Below are positions 38,536 to 47,034 of a stretch of DNA of 64,000 nt, piece after piece (positions within the stretch are counted from its first letter, which is position 1; each line of letters opens with the position of its first letter). Under the pieces are notes generated by a model, which worked only from the letters and a program-made list of their open reading frames with translations, did no database searches and had not been told where the DNA came from. Source of the DNA: a virus; IMG/VR virus record IMGVR_UViG_3300032294_002055, positions 1 to 64,000 of that record; one strand, given 5' to 3'. The position numbers and the translations under genes are program-made.

Positions 38536-41012
38536 CGTAGATTCATATTAGCCATAAGCTTATCTGCATCAAACTCCTCAGTGAGTGCAGGTGTAGTATG
38601 GTAATAAGAGTTCAGCGCTTCTAGCATACTCTCTGCGTCCACATCTATCTGTTCATCTGTTATAGTGACAGATTTAGATATTTGTTTTAGCTCATATTCT
38701 AGACCTTTAATATCGTCCACCTTATCAAATGCCTTTTTGCTGATCTGTAATTTATGAGCGTTGATATTTCTAATGAAGTAATCTTTGACTTCATCTATTC
38801 CAATACGGCTGAGCATATTGTCCAGATTTTCAAATGGCGTCTTACTAGCGGGCCAAGATAAAAGACCACAGGAATCTATGATAACCTGCGCACCTTCCTT
38901 CGAATAAGCATTAGCCCGAGATACGCTGTGTTCTTGTTGAAAGTTTTCTGCCTGAGTTTGTAATGCCCACTCAGCTATTTTCTTTGTTATAAATTTTAAT
39001 GTAGCCTGCGCTTTATGTACGACATCTAAAGAAAAGTTTTCATTGATGACAGTACCAGCGTCACATAGAATAAAAGCTGACAAACTGCTTTTATTAATTT
39101 GTGAAGAAGAATATCCAACAGCGTAAAACGGAAAGCCTCGAACACCTGGTATTTCTTCTCCTCTCATGTTCTGGTTTAATTGCAGTACTGCTGTCTGTCC
39201 TAGCGATGCAAAAATTTCTGACAACAATCGACGTGCTTCTGCATTGTTGTAAATAGGTAGAGGCTTAACCTGCATACTCAAAAATGTACGCACAATAAAT
39301 GATGCGGCCTGGTTAAGTATGTTAACAATGACTTCAGGTAGATCATGGTGCAGAGCACAAACATCTGATATATCAGTCGTAAAGCTGGATAGCGTCGGAA
39401 TTATCGGATGTAAGTATTTCTTGCCTAACCTAGAACCTTTACGATCTGCTATGAAATAAGGAGCGTAGAATGAGGATCTCCGGGGAGACCAACCTAGCAT
39501 TGGTATACCCTCTGTCTTGGTCAATTGAGACACCTGTTCCCGTAGGTAAGTAGTTAAATATTTAGCACCACTTCTTTCCATCACAGTGGGAATATTTATT
39601 TCAGTATTAGATACTCCCATAGTAGCACGTCTGGCTGCTTTCTCTAATTCCGTAATCTTATCTATCTCTTCCTGTTTTAGAATGATAGGGTATTTATCAT
39701 TATTAAATAAAAGATTCCCTGCGTGGAATATATCTGTGGATTCTGTGAATACGATGTTCTGTTCTAACTCAATTGTGAAGTTACTAATATTATTAGTATA
39801 GACATCATTGTTGTGTTTCTTTATGGAGTACCCATATGGATTACTGAATAGTGTAATCTTATCATCCTTGTACACTGGCAGCGTCTTGAAGAAGTTACGT
39901 ACTTCATCTGCTTCTTCAAAATATCTATTGGCGTGTAACTGGACAAGAAGTTCCTGGCGGCTTTTATGATTTAGTTCTACCAGAGGAAGAATACTACTGA
40001 TGGGCATTTTCTTCTTTAGTTCTTTAACCACGCATTTGAGTATAAACTCGTTTGCGTCCACTGGTGTATAATCGGCATGTAATCCTACTTTATTTTCAGA
40101 CACAGTTAAGTCTGGAATATAGCGCTGCAATGTACCAGCAACTCGTAAGTCAGAATGATTTTCTCCACTAGCAATATACGTAGCCGAAGGAAGAACAAAT
40201 GATTCACCTGATGCAGTAGCGTCTACCATCATATGCAAGCAGAGCATCTCAGGATTAACTCTGCTATATTGTGTATTAAGCTTTGCTGCTTCTGCATACG
40301 TATATGCAACCTTAGTTTTCTTACACCCGGGGTGTCTCTGTAGCAGTGAGAAGAAAGACGTTCTAGATGGTAATATATTAATCTTCTCTGGCTTAGAATC
40401 AGGAGTCTTTAAAACCAGTAAATGACTGATGGTATGGTAATTAACAAAGTAGGGTAGTACAATGTAAGGTCCTGTAATGTTTATATTTTTATCAGGATAT
40501 ATATTTTTTATTAGCTCTTTTAATACATCAGTTTCTTGTGCGCTAATAACGAAAACAGAATGACGCAAAGCTTCAGGATCTAATCCCTGTGCTCTCAACG
40601 CACTTCTGTACTGAATAATTTTAATATTGTTTTGAGAACCATTCAGCGCGTTCTTTAAAAAGAAATCAAATATCTTTCTTTTATTTTTTAATTGGGTTGT
40701 AATTAGCTTTTGATTTTTATATACAATAGAATTCTTTAATTTATCATCCAGTATATTGTTGAGCGTTTCTATGGCTTGGCTCCATCCGCAAACACCCTTG
40801 GCTACTAAATAATCGATCGATGATCCAGCACGGAAAGTGCAGAAGCTATTTTCACATACAAATTCTTTATCCAGAATGAATAATTTGCTTTCGCATTTTG
40901 GACAATTTGTAGTATATTCTCCGCTTAGACCTACATGCAATTCTTCGCCCAGCAAGTGTATTAACTCGATGGGATTTATAATTTGATCCAAAGTTTGAAC
41001 GCTCAATTCCAT
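38532..41012 (-). CDS. 826-aa zinc-ribbon protein, primase/replication-like
   Basis: An 826-aa minus-strand protein with an N-terminal zinc ribbon, C37-x2-C40 and C53-x4-C58, followed by GSSIDYLVAKGVCGWSQAIETL (about 62-85). This layout resembles the CHC2-type zinc domain of DNA primases, where the ribbon is followed by a helix-rich I-D-F-V/L motif. I cannot point to a TOPRIM or helicase motif in the remaining 740 residues, and a TOPRIM primase is present at 62914, so this is probably not the main primase. It could be a primase paralogue or a different replication or packaging protein. The gene is expressed from a divergent promoter. Confidence 0.6.
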   Translation of the reverse strand: MELSVQTLDQIINPIELIHLLGEELHVGLSGEYTTNCPKCESKLFILDKEFVCENSFCTFRAGSSIDYLVAKGVCGWSQAIETLNNILDDKLKNSIVYKNQKLITTQLKNKRKIFDFFLKNALNGSQNNIKIIQYRSALRAQGLDPEALRHSVFVISAQETDVLKELIKNIYPDKNINITGPYIVLPYFVNYHTISHLLVLKTPDSKPEKINILPSRTSFFSLLQRHPGCKKTKVAYTYAEAAKLNTQYSRVNPEMLCLHMMVDATASGESFVLPSATYIASGENHSDLRVAGTLQRYIPDLTVSENKVGLHADYTPVDANEFILKCVVKELKKKMPISSILPLVELNHKSRQELLVQLHANRYFEEADEVRNFFKTLPVYKDDKITLFSNPYGYSIKKHNNDVYTNNISNFTIELEQNIVFTESTDIFHAGNLLFNNDKYPIILKQEEIDKITELEKAARRATMGVSNTEINIPTVMERSGAKYLTTYLREQVSQLTKTEGIPMLGWSPRRSSFYAPYFIADRKGSRLGKKYLHPIIPTLSSFTTDISDVCALHHDLPEVIVNILNQAASFIVRTFLSMQVKPLPIYNNAEARRLLSEIFASLGQTAVLQLNQNMRGEEIPGVRGFPFYAVGYSSSQINKSSLSAFILCDAGTVINENFSLDVVHKAQATLKFITKKIAEWALQTQAENFQQEHSVSRANAYSKEGAQVIIDSCGLLSWPASKTPFENLDNMLSRIGIDEVKDYFIRNINAHKLQISKKAFDKVDDIKGLEYELKQISKSVTITDEQIDVDAESMLEALNSYYHTTPALTEEFDADKLMANMNLR

Positions 41013-41024
41013 ACTTCAATTTTC

Positions 41025-41033
41025 AGTATAGCA
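41025..41033 (-). promoter_or_regulatory. Extended -10 promoter for the zinc-ribbon gene
   Basis: On the minus strand the sequence reads TGCTATACT, an extended -10 (TGn-TATACT). The predicted start is about five bases before the ATG at 41012. The -35 is poor. Confidence 0.5.
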
Positions 41034-41070
41034 CAATCCAAGACGTGCGCGACAAAGAATTTAGAATCAC

Positions 41071-41099
41071 TTGACCTCATTTAAATTTACGGCGATAAT
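41071..41099 (+). promoter_or_regulatory. Sigma70-like promoter of the divergent 350-aa gene
   Basis: TTGACC (41071-41076), a 17-base spacer and GATAAT (41094-41099). The predicted start is near 41106, at the annotated ATG 41105, so either the message is leaderless from 41105 or translation starts at the next ATG, 41111. Confidence 0.6.
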
Positions 41100-41104
41100 T
41101 ACTT

Positions 41105-42157
41105 ATGACTATGGACTTCACTAAAGACCAAAACCCCACCGCGCTTTACGAAGTAGGCATTAAGGCTGGAGACAGCTTGCCTAACTATGTCAAAGAAGCG
41201 TCTATTCTTCAAGAAGAAGATTTGGTATCTTTACATGATTGTGCATTTGCTGATCAAGCAAATAGATTACATCCTATTCATACAAAGGCGGCTACATACA
41301 TGAGCGCCGTATATCTTGCCGGTGAAGGTAAGATCGATTCTAAAGAATTTGCTGCCGTAAAAGAAGCAGCTGCATTATTTGATATTGAACAAGATATTGA
41401 AGATGCCGTCGCTCTTTTACCTCAGGTAGAAAAGTCAGCGCATGAATTGGCTACTGAAAAATATGCGCTTAGCTTCCAGATTGAAGAAGAAGATACTTGG
41501 AAAGCTTACGCTATTAATAATGATGTAGACGTAACTAAGGCTGCTACGGAAGTTGTACGTGACTGGAATGACGAACACATTCCTACTGACTGGTTCTTCC
41601 ACGCAGCGCGTAACATTGTTAAAAGAGCTAATGAGTTGAATATCCCACGTAACGATATTCCTGAAAAGGTATGGCGTTTCGGTGAGGAGCGTCTTGTTGA
41701 CTTTGATAATGTTGACTACGCTATTGGCGAGCGTGCTCGCGCTGGCGTTACCGATGTGTCTGAATATGCGCAAGCACTCAAGCAGGCTTCTGCTGGAGAG
41801 GTTACTGTCGAGCAGGCTATTGATACTTGGATGGGTTTAGACGCTGCAAACAATATCAGCCATAAGCGTGTCACTTCGCCTCATGAGGCTTTCTACTCTG
41901 GAGCTAAGGTTGCTTACTTACAGGATCTGTCAGAAAAGAATATCTTTGTTTCTGAAGTTATGGTACCTGCAGAAGAATTCAGTAAATTAGCTGCTGACAA
42001 TTATAAGGCTGTAAGAATGGCCTTTCGTAAAGAGGCTGCTGATAATATCATTAATATTCTTTCTGAAAAGGATGCCGCTAAGACCTCGGCTAAAATTGCC
42101 AGCCTTGAAAGTAATCAACAGAAACAATTGTTGAGTTTACTTTTAAAGGTGGCATAA
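41105..42157 (+). CDS. 350-aa acidic helical protein, unknown function
   Basis: A soluble, acidic, helix-rich protein with many Ala, Glu and Lys. It contains several K-x-A motifs (KEAS, KSAH, KEAA, KQAS) like the head proteins, raising the possibility of a virion or internal protein. Two ATGs, 41105 and 41111, are possible starts. No family recognised. Expressed with the next gene. Confidence 0.65.
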   Translation: MTMDFTKDQNPTALYEVGIKAGDSLPNYVKEASILQEEDLVSLHDCAFADQANRLHPIHTKAATYMSAVYLAGEGKIDSKEFAAVKEAAALFDIEQDIEDAVALLPQVEKSAHELATEKYALSFQIEEEDTWKAYAINNDVDVTKAATEVVRDWNDEHIPTDWFFHAARNIVKRANELNIPRNDIPEKVWRFGEERLVDFDNVDYAIGERARAGVTDVSEYAQALKQASAGEVTVEQAIDTWMGLDAANNISHKRVTSPHEAFYSGAKVAYLQDLSEKNIFVSEVMVPAEEFSKLAADNYKAVRMAFRKEAADNIINILSEKDAAKTSAKIASLESNQQKQLLSLLLKVA

Positions 42158-42163
42158 TGCCGT

Positions 42164-42793
42164 ATGCTCGACACATTTCCGTTTGATAAACGATTAGCTG
42201 CGGATCTCTTAGCCGATACCGAAACAACGGCTACGGTATTGCATATGATCATCTTGGCCGCTTACGGAGATGAAGTGTATGGTTCGCTAGAACACGGCAT
42301 TGAACCTGCAGATCCTGTGGAGTTGTGGATGCGTCTTAAAGAAGACTTCTCCGTTAATATCCCGGAGTCCAATGAGAACAAAGTAAATGCTTTGATGTTG
42401 GCTTTATCCACGGAAGCTTTCTATGATGATCCATTGGCATTCATCAGCATATGTAATGCTTTGTATTCCGGGGATCTCGGTGACTTAGTTAATGGTGCTC
42501 TCGAGGATTTAACTATGCCAGAAATGCTCTGGGGTATCTACGAGGTAGAACTTAACCGTGGAGACTCTGAAGGATTTGCTTTGCCTATTGATAGACTGAT
42601 TGATGAGATCATTAAAAATGAAGCAGAGGATAATGAGGAATTAGAAGAAGTCGAAGTAGTTCCTTACTATGAAAAGTTTGTCGCGGAAATGCGCGATGAC
42701 ATGCTTGTTCAGATGCGTATGTTGGGAGTGGATGAGATGGTCATTAAAAAGATATTAAAAGAAGATCTGACACCGGCTCCAGAGTTATCCTGA
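42164..42793 (+). CDS. Acidic protein downstream of the 350-aa gene
   Basis: A 209-aa strongly acidic protein of helical character; the C-terminus (EMRDDMLVQMRMLGVDEMVIKKIL) looks like a helical bundle end. It starts six bases after the previous stop and ends convergently, overlapping the terminase 3' end by nine bases. No family recognised. Confidence 0.6.
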   Translation: MLDTFPFDKRLAADLLADTETTATVLHMIILAAYGDEVYGSLEHGIEPADPVELWMRLKEDFSVNIPESNENKVNALMLALSTEAFYDDPLAFISICNALYSGDLGDLVNGALEDLTMPEMLWGIYEVELNRGDSEGFALPIDRLIDEIIKNEAEDNEELEEVEVVPYYEKFVAEMRDDMLVQMRMLGVDEMVIKKILKEDLTPAPELS

Positions 42794-44674
42794 AATAGCA
42801 CCGCCTAAATCAAAACCTCCATGAGGGTTAAAGAACTGCGTCTGCTGTCCCGGATTAAATGTTTCTCTAAATATATGAGTTAGTGCGGGGTCTTCAAGAA
42901 TAGGCTCATTCAGGATAATGCGAGCAAGACAGAAAGCAAAGTTGATCGCGTGCAGAGTATCGTCTGCTTTTGATCCATGGCGTTGATACCTAAACCCTGA
43001 ATTACCTCCAACTGTTTCTGTTGGTACGCGATAAAGATTTAATAATTCAAGAAGTCGTTCTTGTGCAAGTTCCCAAGCGTAACAACGAATTCTTCTGTTT
43101 TTAATAGCCTGATAAAGACTAGTAATGGATTCAGTTCTGTTCAGTGAATACTGGTTGAACCAACCGGGGCCGCTACTGGGTGCTTTAATAAGCGCAGACT
43201 GTGGACCTACGTAACCGAAGATGAAATGTCTCTCTGGGCGAATAATGGGATTCTCGCGCAGAAGCATATTATACGCAGCACCCACACCAAAGTCAGAAGC
43301 TATACCTATGCAATGGTAAGCCTTATGATCTTCACAGATTTGGTTTGAAATGCTTCTATAGTCCATACCAGAGTACTGTCTGATATGTAAAATCTCAATA
43401 CTACCATCCCAGCAAATACCGAGGATGACATGTACGGTGTATGATACTTTAGTTTTAGAGGCTGGGTTATAATCAGAACCACCCCAGTCACATCCTGACA
43501 CTGTGTACTTATAACGCCCCTGCTCAGGGCCTGATAAACTTTTTAATGTCTCAGGCGTTTCAGGTAGAACACACATGTTCTTTAGATCCTGTGTTGTAAT
43601 TTCCCTCATACCCTCTTCTGTGGGAATACCTAAAATTTCCTGTAGGAACTTTTTAATGTCGTAGCTCTGGAAGGCATTCCAGATTTCCATCCATTTCTGA
43701 GGAATGTTAGCGTACTCAGGAATAATGATCTGAGGAATATGGAAGCCTAAGTAACCCTGATCAAAATTAGATTGAAGCTGGTGCACGAATCTACCATCGG
43801 TTACATCAATTACTTTTCCTGTAGCCGGATTAGTAATTCCTTGAGGCTGAATAGATTTAAGGACATCGTCTTTATCAGAGCAATTAAGCCAGCCATGTCC
43901 TGCGCTATTGGAGTGATAACCGGGAGCTCTGATTAACCAGGCAGACTGACTAGACTCTAGAAATTTAGTTTCTAATAATGAGTCAGTAATAGTGGATGTA
44001 CCTGCATAAATAGTGGTAGGCATACGTGATGCCTTTTGGCACTGTTCAATATCAGGAAGGAAGTCGGGATCAAGTAACTGACACTCATCAAACAGCGCTT
44101 CGTCTGTAGTTTTAGAACGGGCCTCTTGTGTGTCCGTTAAACACTTGACCATCTGAATTACGGACTCGTTTGGATACTCTTTATATTTTAAGTTCTGTCT
44201 ATAATCTTTATGTACCTGATAGAACCTAAAAGCCCTCTCCATTTCCCGAACACGGTTCGCGTATGTATCCAAGAATGATTGGTGCGGAACGATATACATA
44301 CTGCGCCTTTTACGCATAATGTGTGCGTACATTAACTGCCTAGCAGATAGCGACGTAGACTTTCCAATCTGACGTCCAGCGCGTATACTCAGAAAACCAC
44401 CAATCTGCATATGAAACATTGCAAACGAATATGGCCTTGCGGTACAGGATAGTGGCTTATCGTATGGGTACTGAGGAAAGAAGTAGGGAACAAGCAACCC
44501 AGCATTGTATTTGCAAAGTCTATAAATATCTATTATCCTACTGGCAATTTTGTCACTGCCGTGCGGGTCTCCTTCAGTTTCTTTTTCTAATCGTTTGATA
44601 TCGTCAGTTAAAGCTTTAAGCTTATACCGAAACTCCGCATTTGTTTTGACTTCCCAGTTTAAATCGATGTACAT
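42785..44674 (-). CDS. terL: Terminase large subunit (DNA packaging ATPase/nuclease)
   Basis: A 629-aa protein with a complete terminase layout. ATPase: Walker A GRQIGKST (about 100-107), Walker B ALFDECQ (D196, E197). Nuclease: acidic residues in GCDWGG (D396), IASDFG (D461) and SKADDTLHA (D571/D572), the usual RNase-H-type triad. The chain matches the T4 gp17 size range. It drives DNA into proheads and cuts the concatemer. It is encoded on the minus strand, away from the head genes. Its start codon is only two bases from the divergent start of the gene at 44677, so its promoter must lie inside that neighbour. No small terminase subunit was recognised in the window. Confidence 0.9.
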   Translation of the reverse strand: MYIDLNWEVKTNAEFRYKLKALTDDIKRLEKETEGDPHGSDKIASRIIDIYRLCKYNAGLLVPYFFPQYPYDKPLSCTARPYSFAMFHMQIGGFLSIRAGRQIGKSTSLSARQLMYAHIMRKRRSMYIVPHQSFLDTYANRVREMERAFRFYQVHKDYRQNLKYKEYPNESVIQMVKCLTDTQEARSKTTDEALFDECQLLDPDFLPDIEQCQKASRMPTTIYAGTSTITDSLLETKFLESSQSAWLIRAPGYHSNSAGHGWLNCSDKDDVLKSIQPQGITNPATGKVIDVTDGRFVHQLQSNFDQGYLGFHIPQIIIPEYANIPQKWMEIWNAFQSYDIKKFLQEILGIPTEEGMREITTQDLKNMCVLPETPETLKSLSGPEQGRYKYTVSGCDWGGSDYNPASKTKVSYTVHVILGICWDGSIEILHIRQYSGMDYRSISNQICEDHKAYHCIGIASDFGVGAAYNMLLRENPIIRPERHFIFGYVGPQSALIKAPSSGPGWFNQYSLNRTESITSLYQAIKNRRIRCYAWELAQERLLELLNLYRVPTETVGGNSGFRYQRHGSKADDTLHAINFAFCLARIILNEPILEDPALTHIFRETFNPGQQTQFFNPHGGFDLGGAISG

Positions 44675-44676
44675 AT

Positions 44677-44913
44677 ATGGCTTTCTCTTACACAGCTAAT
44701 TCTTTAAGGCACATCCGTCCCAATCGTTTTTTTAAAGCTAGATTTAGAAATATTAGATGGAATAGAGATGATACTATTGTTGTTGACAGCGCTCCTGTCA
44801 ATGATAATAAATTCGTACCTACTGACCCTGAGATAGTAAATGAGCAGCTGCTCAATACATTGAATAACACAAATGCCAAACTCGAAAGAATCAGAAACCG
44901 CTACAACGGATAA
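44677..44913 (+). CDS. Small basic protein next to terminase
   Basis: A 78-aa basic protein (SLRHIRPNRFFKARFRNIRW near the start, then acidic) with no recognised motif. It is divergent from terminase with two bases between start codons and overlaps the next gene by 41 bases. A DNA-binding role is possible but unsupported. Confidence 0.55.
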   Translation: MAFSYTANSLRHIRPNRFFKARFRNIRWNRDDTIVVDSAPVNDNKFVPTDPEIVNEQLLNTLNNTNAKLERIRNRYNG

Positions 44914-45331
44914 AGTTGATAAGGCGGAAAATAAATTGTCTGAGAATTTTCAAAAAGCTCTTGAAGCGCTTCAATATATCGCTAAAAAGCTTCCAGAAAC
45001 TGAAAAGGCATTTGACCCCGTATCTTATTTAATTAAATCTCTCAAAGACAGCGATGTCCTAATCGAGTATAAAATTATAGCTCACAGTAAGAATGGAGAA
45101 ATATTTAATATTGAAGGAGTAAACAATCTACCCAGACTGTTTGATGAATCGATGCTTCCAGAAGCGCCTACCAATTTTGAACATGCATTTAACTCCAGTA
45201 TTATTCGTCCTGCGTTAAATGCCTTCATGAAATACACTCGGGATAAAATTGAAGAATACAAGAAACCAACTTCAGTCTCCCAATCGTTAATGCTACCCCC
45301 TACAGATAAGACAGACTTCATATCAGAATAA
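44873..45331 (+). CDS. Small helical protein upstream of thymidylate synthase
   Basis: A 152-aa helical, Lys/Glu-rich protein. It overlaps the previous gene by 41 bases and ends four bases before the thymidylate synthase start, so the three are likely co-transcribed. I do not recognise the family. The overlap could be shortened by choosing a later start, but no later ATG is obvious before residue 65. Confidence 0.55.
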   Translation: MPNSKESETATTDKVDKAENKLSENFQKALEALQYIAKKLPETEKAFDPVSYLIKSLKDSDVLIEYKIIAHSKNGEIFNIEGVNNLPRLFDESMLPEAPTNFEHAFNSSIIRPALNAFMKYTRDKIEEYKKPTSVSQSLMLPPTDKTDFISE

Positions 45332-45335
45332 AGTT

Positions 45336-46934
45336 ATGATTGAGTACCAAAAGTTAATGAGTCATGTGTTAGAGAATGGCGTGTACAAAATGGATAGAAC
45401 TGGCACAGGTGCTATCTCTGTATTCGGTACACAGAGTCGTTACAATTTAAATGAGGGCTTCCCTCTAGTGACGACAAAGAAGATGTTTACCAGAGGCGTA
45501 ATTGGCGAGCTTCTATGGTTCATAGAAGGTAATACCAATGCGCGTTACCTGGAAGAAAAATACGGAATTAAATTCTGGAAAGATTGGGCTGACCCTGAAA
45601 CTGGGGAGCTTGGTCCTTTGTATGGTAAGCAGCTACGGAATATTGAGTATTCTTATTGGATAGAGCCGAGACTACGCGTTCAGCCTCCAGAAGAATTAGT
45701 TTTAACGCCTATCTTTGATAAGAATGTTGTTGTGGATTATTTGTCTGGTGAGTCGGTATATTTGGGTAAAACAATACAAACCAAAGAATGCGGACTTTGC
45801 ACAGTTATTAAAGAAATTTCAATACCTGGAGAGAGAAGCCAATTCGATGTAAAATTCCACGATACAGGTTACGTACGTCGTGTAGATTATGCAACTGTAC
45901 AAACTGACGCAATTAAGGACCCATACTGTCAGTCTGTATATGGCGTAGGTTACTACGGCGAGTTCGCTGAAGACGAACACACATCTATGTTAAAAAATGT
46001 GTGGCGTGAAATGCTGCGGCGCTGCTACAACTCTAAAAGTGATTCTTATAAAAGTTACGGAGCTAAAGGTATTCACGTAACCCCGGCGTGGCTTTGCTTC
46101 GCTACTTTCAACAAAGACGCTAGAACTTTAACGAACTGGAACTGTCGTTTAGAATATGGTGCCGAATATGAGTTGGATAAAGATGTGCGCTATGCCGCCA
46201 ATTACTACAGTAAAGAAACTTGTATGTGGTCTTCCAAGCTGGAGCAAAGCTACAACACATCGACTAATAGACCTTTCAAATGTGTAAATCCTGCAGGTGA
46301 AGAATTTTTCTTTCGTTCAGTAGGGGAAGCAAACAGAAAGTTTAATTTAAATGTTTCTGCAGTGCATCGTTGCCTAAATGGAGAACTTCAAACGCATCAC
46401 GATTGGAGTAATTTTGAGTATGTATGTGAGGAGGGTAAAGTTTGTAGGACGCGAGTGATTGATCAGCTAAAAGAGGTTATAGCTGAAATTAAGCATAACC
46501 CTAATAGTAGAAGATTAGTCATTAGTTTATATAATCCTCACGAGTTGGATAAAATGAACTTACCTCCTTGTCATGGTAGCGTAATTCAATTTTTTGTAGA
46601 TGACGAAAAAAGATTGAGCTTACATATGTATCAGCGAAGTGGAGATGTATTTATAGGTGTCCCTGTAAACATTGCCAGCTACTCATTGCTGTTAATGATG
46701 GTTGCTCAGGTTACTGGTTATACACCGCATGAATTTATTCATACTATCGGTGACGCTCATTTATATTCCAATCATATTGAGCAAGCCAAACTCCAGCTTT
46801 CCCGAGAACCTCTGGAAAGTCCTATTATGAAGATCAATCCCAATATTAAAAATATTGATGGCTTCAAATATACGGATTTTGAATTGGTGAATTACGAATG
46901 TTATCCTGCTATCAAAGCAGAGATTGCCGTTTAA
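45336..46934 (+). CDS. thyA: Thymidylate synthase with an in-frame endonuclease-like insertion
   Basis: A 532-aa frame in which residues 1-103 and about 372-532 make a normal ThyA (dUMP to dTMP using methylene-tetrahydrofolate) of about 265 residues. Seen: DRTGTG near residue 20, ELGPLYGKQ (91-99), SRRLVIS (391-397), the active-site LPPCH (C412), QRSGDVF, LYSNH. Between YGKQLRN and RVIDQL about 267 residues are inserted, open and in frame. The insert has the layout of phage mobile HNH-like proteins: a beta module with [24 protein letters not shown] (195-210), [10 protein letters not shown] (223-232) with [15 protein letters not shown] then YSKETC, and a NUMOD-like C-terminus ([20 protein letters not shown]). 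No intein signature (no N-terminal Cys, no HN at the end). Confidence 0.85.
   Translation: MIEYQKLMSHVLENGVYKMDRTGTGAISVFGTQSRYNLNEGFPLVTTKKMFTRGVIGELLWFIEGNTNARYLEEKYGIKFWKDWADPETGELGPLYGKQLRNIEYSYWIEPRLRVQPPEELVLTPIFDKNVVVDYLSGESVYLGKTIQTKECGLCTVIKEISIPGERSQFDVKFHDTGYVRRVDYATVQTDAIKDPYCQSVYGVGYYGEFAEDEHTSMLKNVWREMLRRCYNSKSDSYKSYGAKGIHVTPAWLCFATFNKDARTLTNWNCRLEYGAEYELDKDVRYAANYYSKETCMWSSKLEQSYNTSTNRPFKCVNPAGEEFFFRSVGEANRKFNLNVSAVHRCLNGELQTHHDWSNFEYVCEEGKVCRTRVIDQLKEVIAEIKHNPNSRRLVISLYNPHELDKMNLPPCHGSVIQFFVDDEKRLSLHMYQRSGDVFIGVPVNIASYSLLLMMVAQVTGYTPHEFIHTIGDAHLYSNHIEQAKLQLSREPLESPIMKINPNIKNIDGFKYTDFELVNYECYPAIKAEIAV
45648..46449 (+). mobile_element. Putative homing-endonuclease-like insert in thyA
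   Basis: About 800 bases inserted between the codons for YGKQLRN and RVIDQL of thymidylate synthase, keeping the frame. The encoded region resembles free-standing phage HNH/NUMOD mobile genes. The exact borders are uncertain to within some 10 codons. No flanking ribozyme core is visible, and about 35 residues precede the recognised endonuclease part. Confidence 0.6.
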
Positions 46935-46953
46935 TTAACCTACTATATTTATC

Positions 46954-46983
46954 AAAGGGGTGCTCGTAACTGGGCACCCTTTT
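46954..46983 (+). terminator. Rho-independent terminator after thyA
   Basis: A stem formed by 46954-46963 and 46974-46983 (core GGGTGC/GCACCC) with a 10-base loop and a TTTT tail that also pairs with AAA on the 5' side. Confidence 0.75.
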
Positions 46984-47003
46984 GTGTTATATAAATTTGT
47001 ACG
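46984..47003 (+). promoter_or_regulatory. Conserved promoter, copy 1 (GTGTTATATAAATTTGTACG)
   Basis: The sequence at 46982-47003 is identical over 22 bases to 50170-50191. TATAAAT at 46990 resembles the T4 late -10, and no -35 is found at the usual distance. It lies between the thyA terminator and the ATG at 47035. Since both flanks of the -10 are conserved, it is likely a phage-specific promoter. Confidence 0.6.
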
Positions 47004-47034
47004 CACCGGAATTATCTAGGACGTACTTCACGTT

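Noticed and set aside
45648-46449. Intein in thymidylate synthase
   Set aside because: No Cys/Ser at the insert start, no HN-Cys/Ser/Thr at its end, and the insert resembles HNH/NUMOD genes rather than Hint domains.
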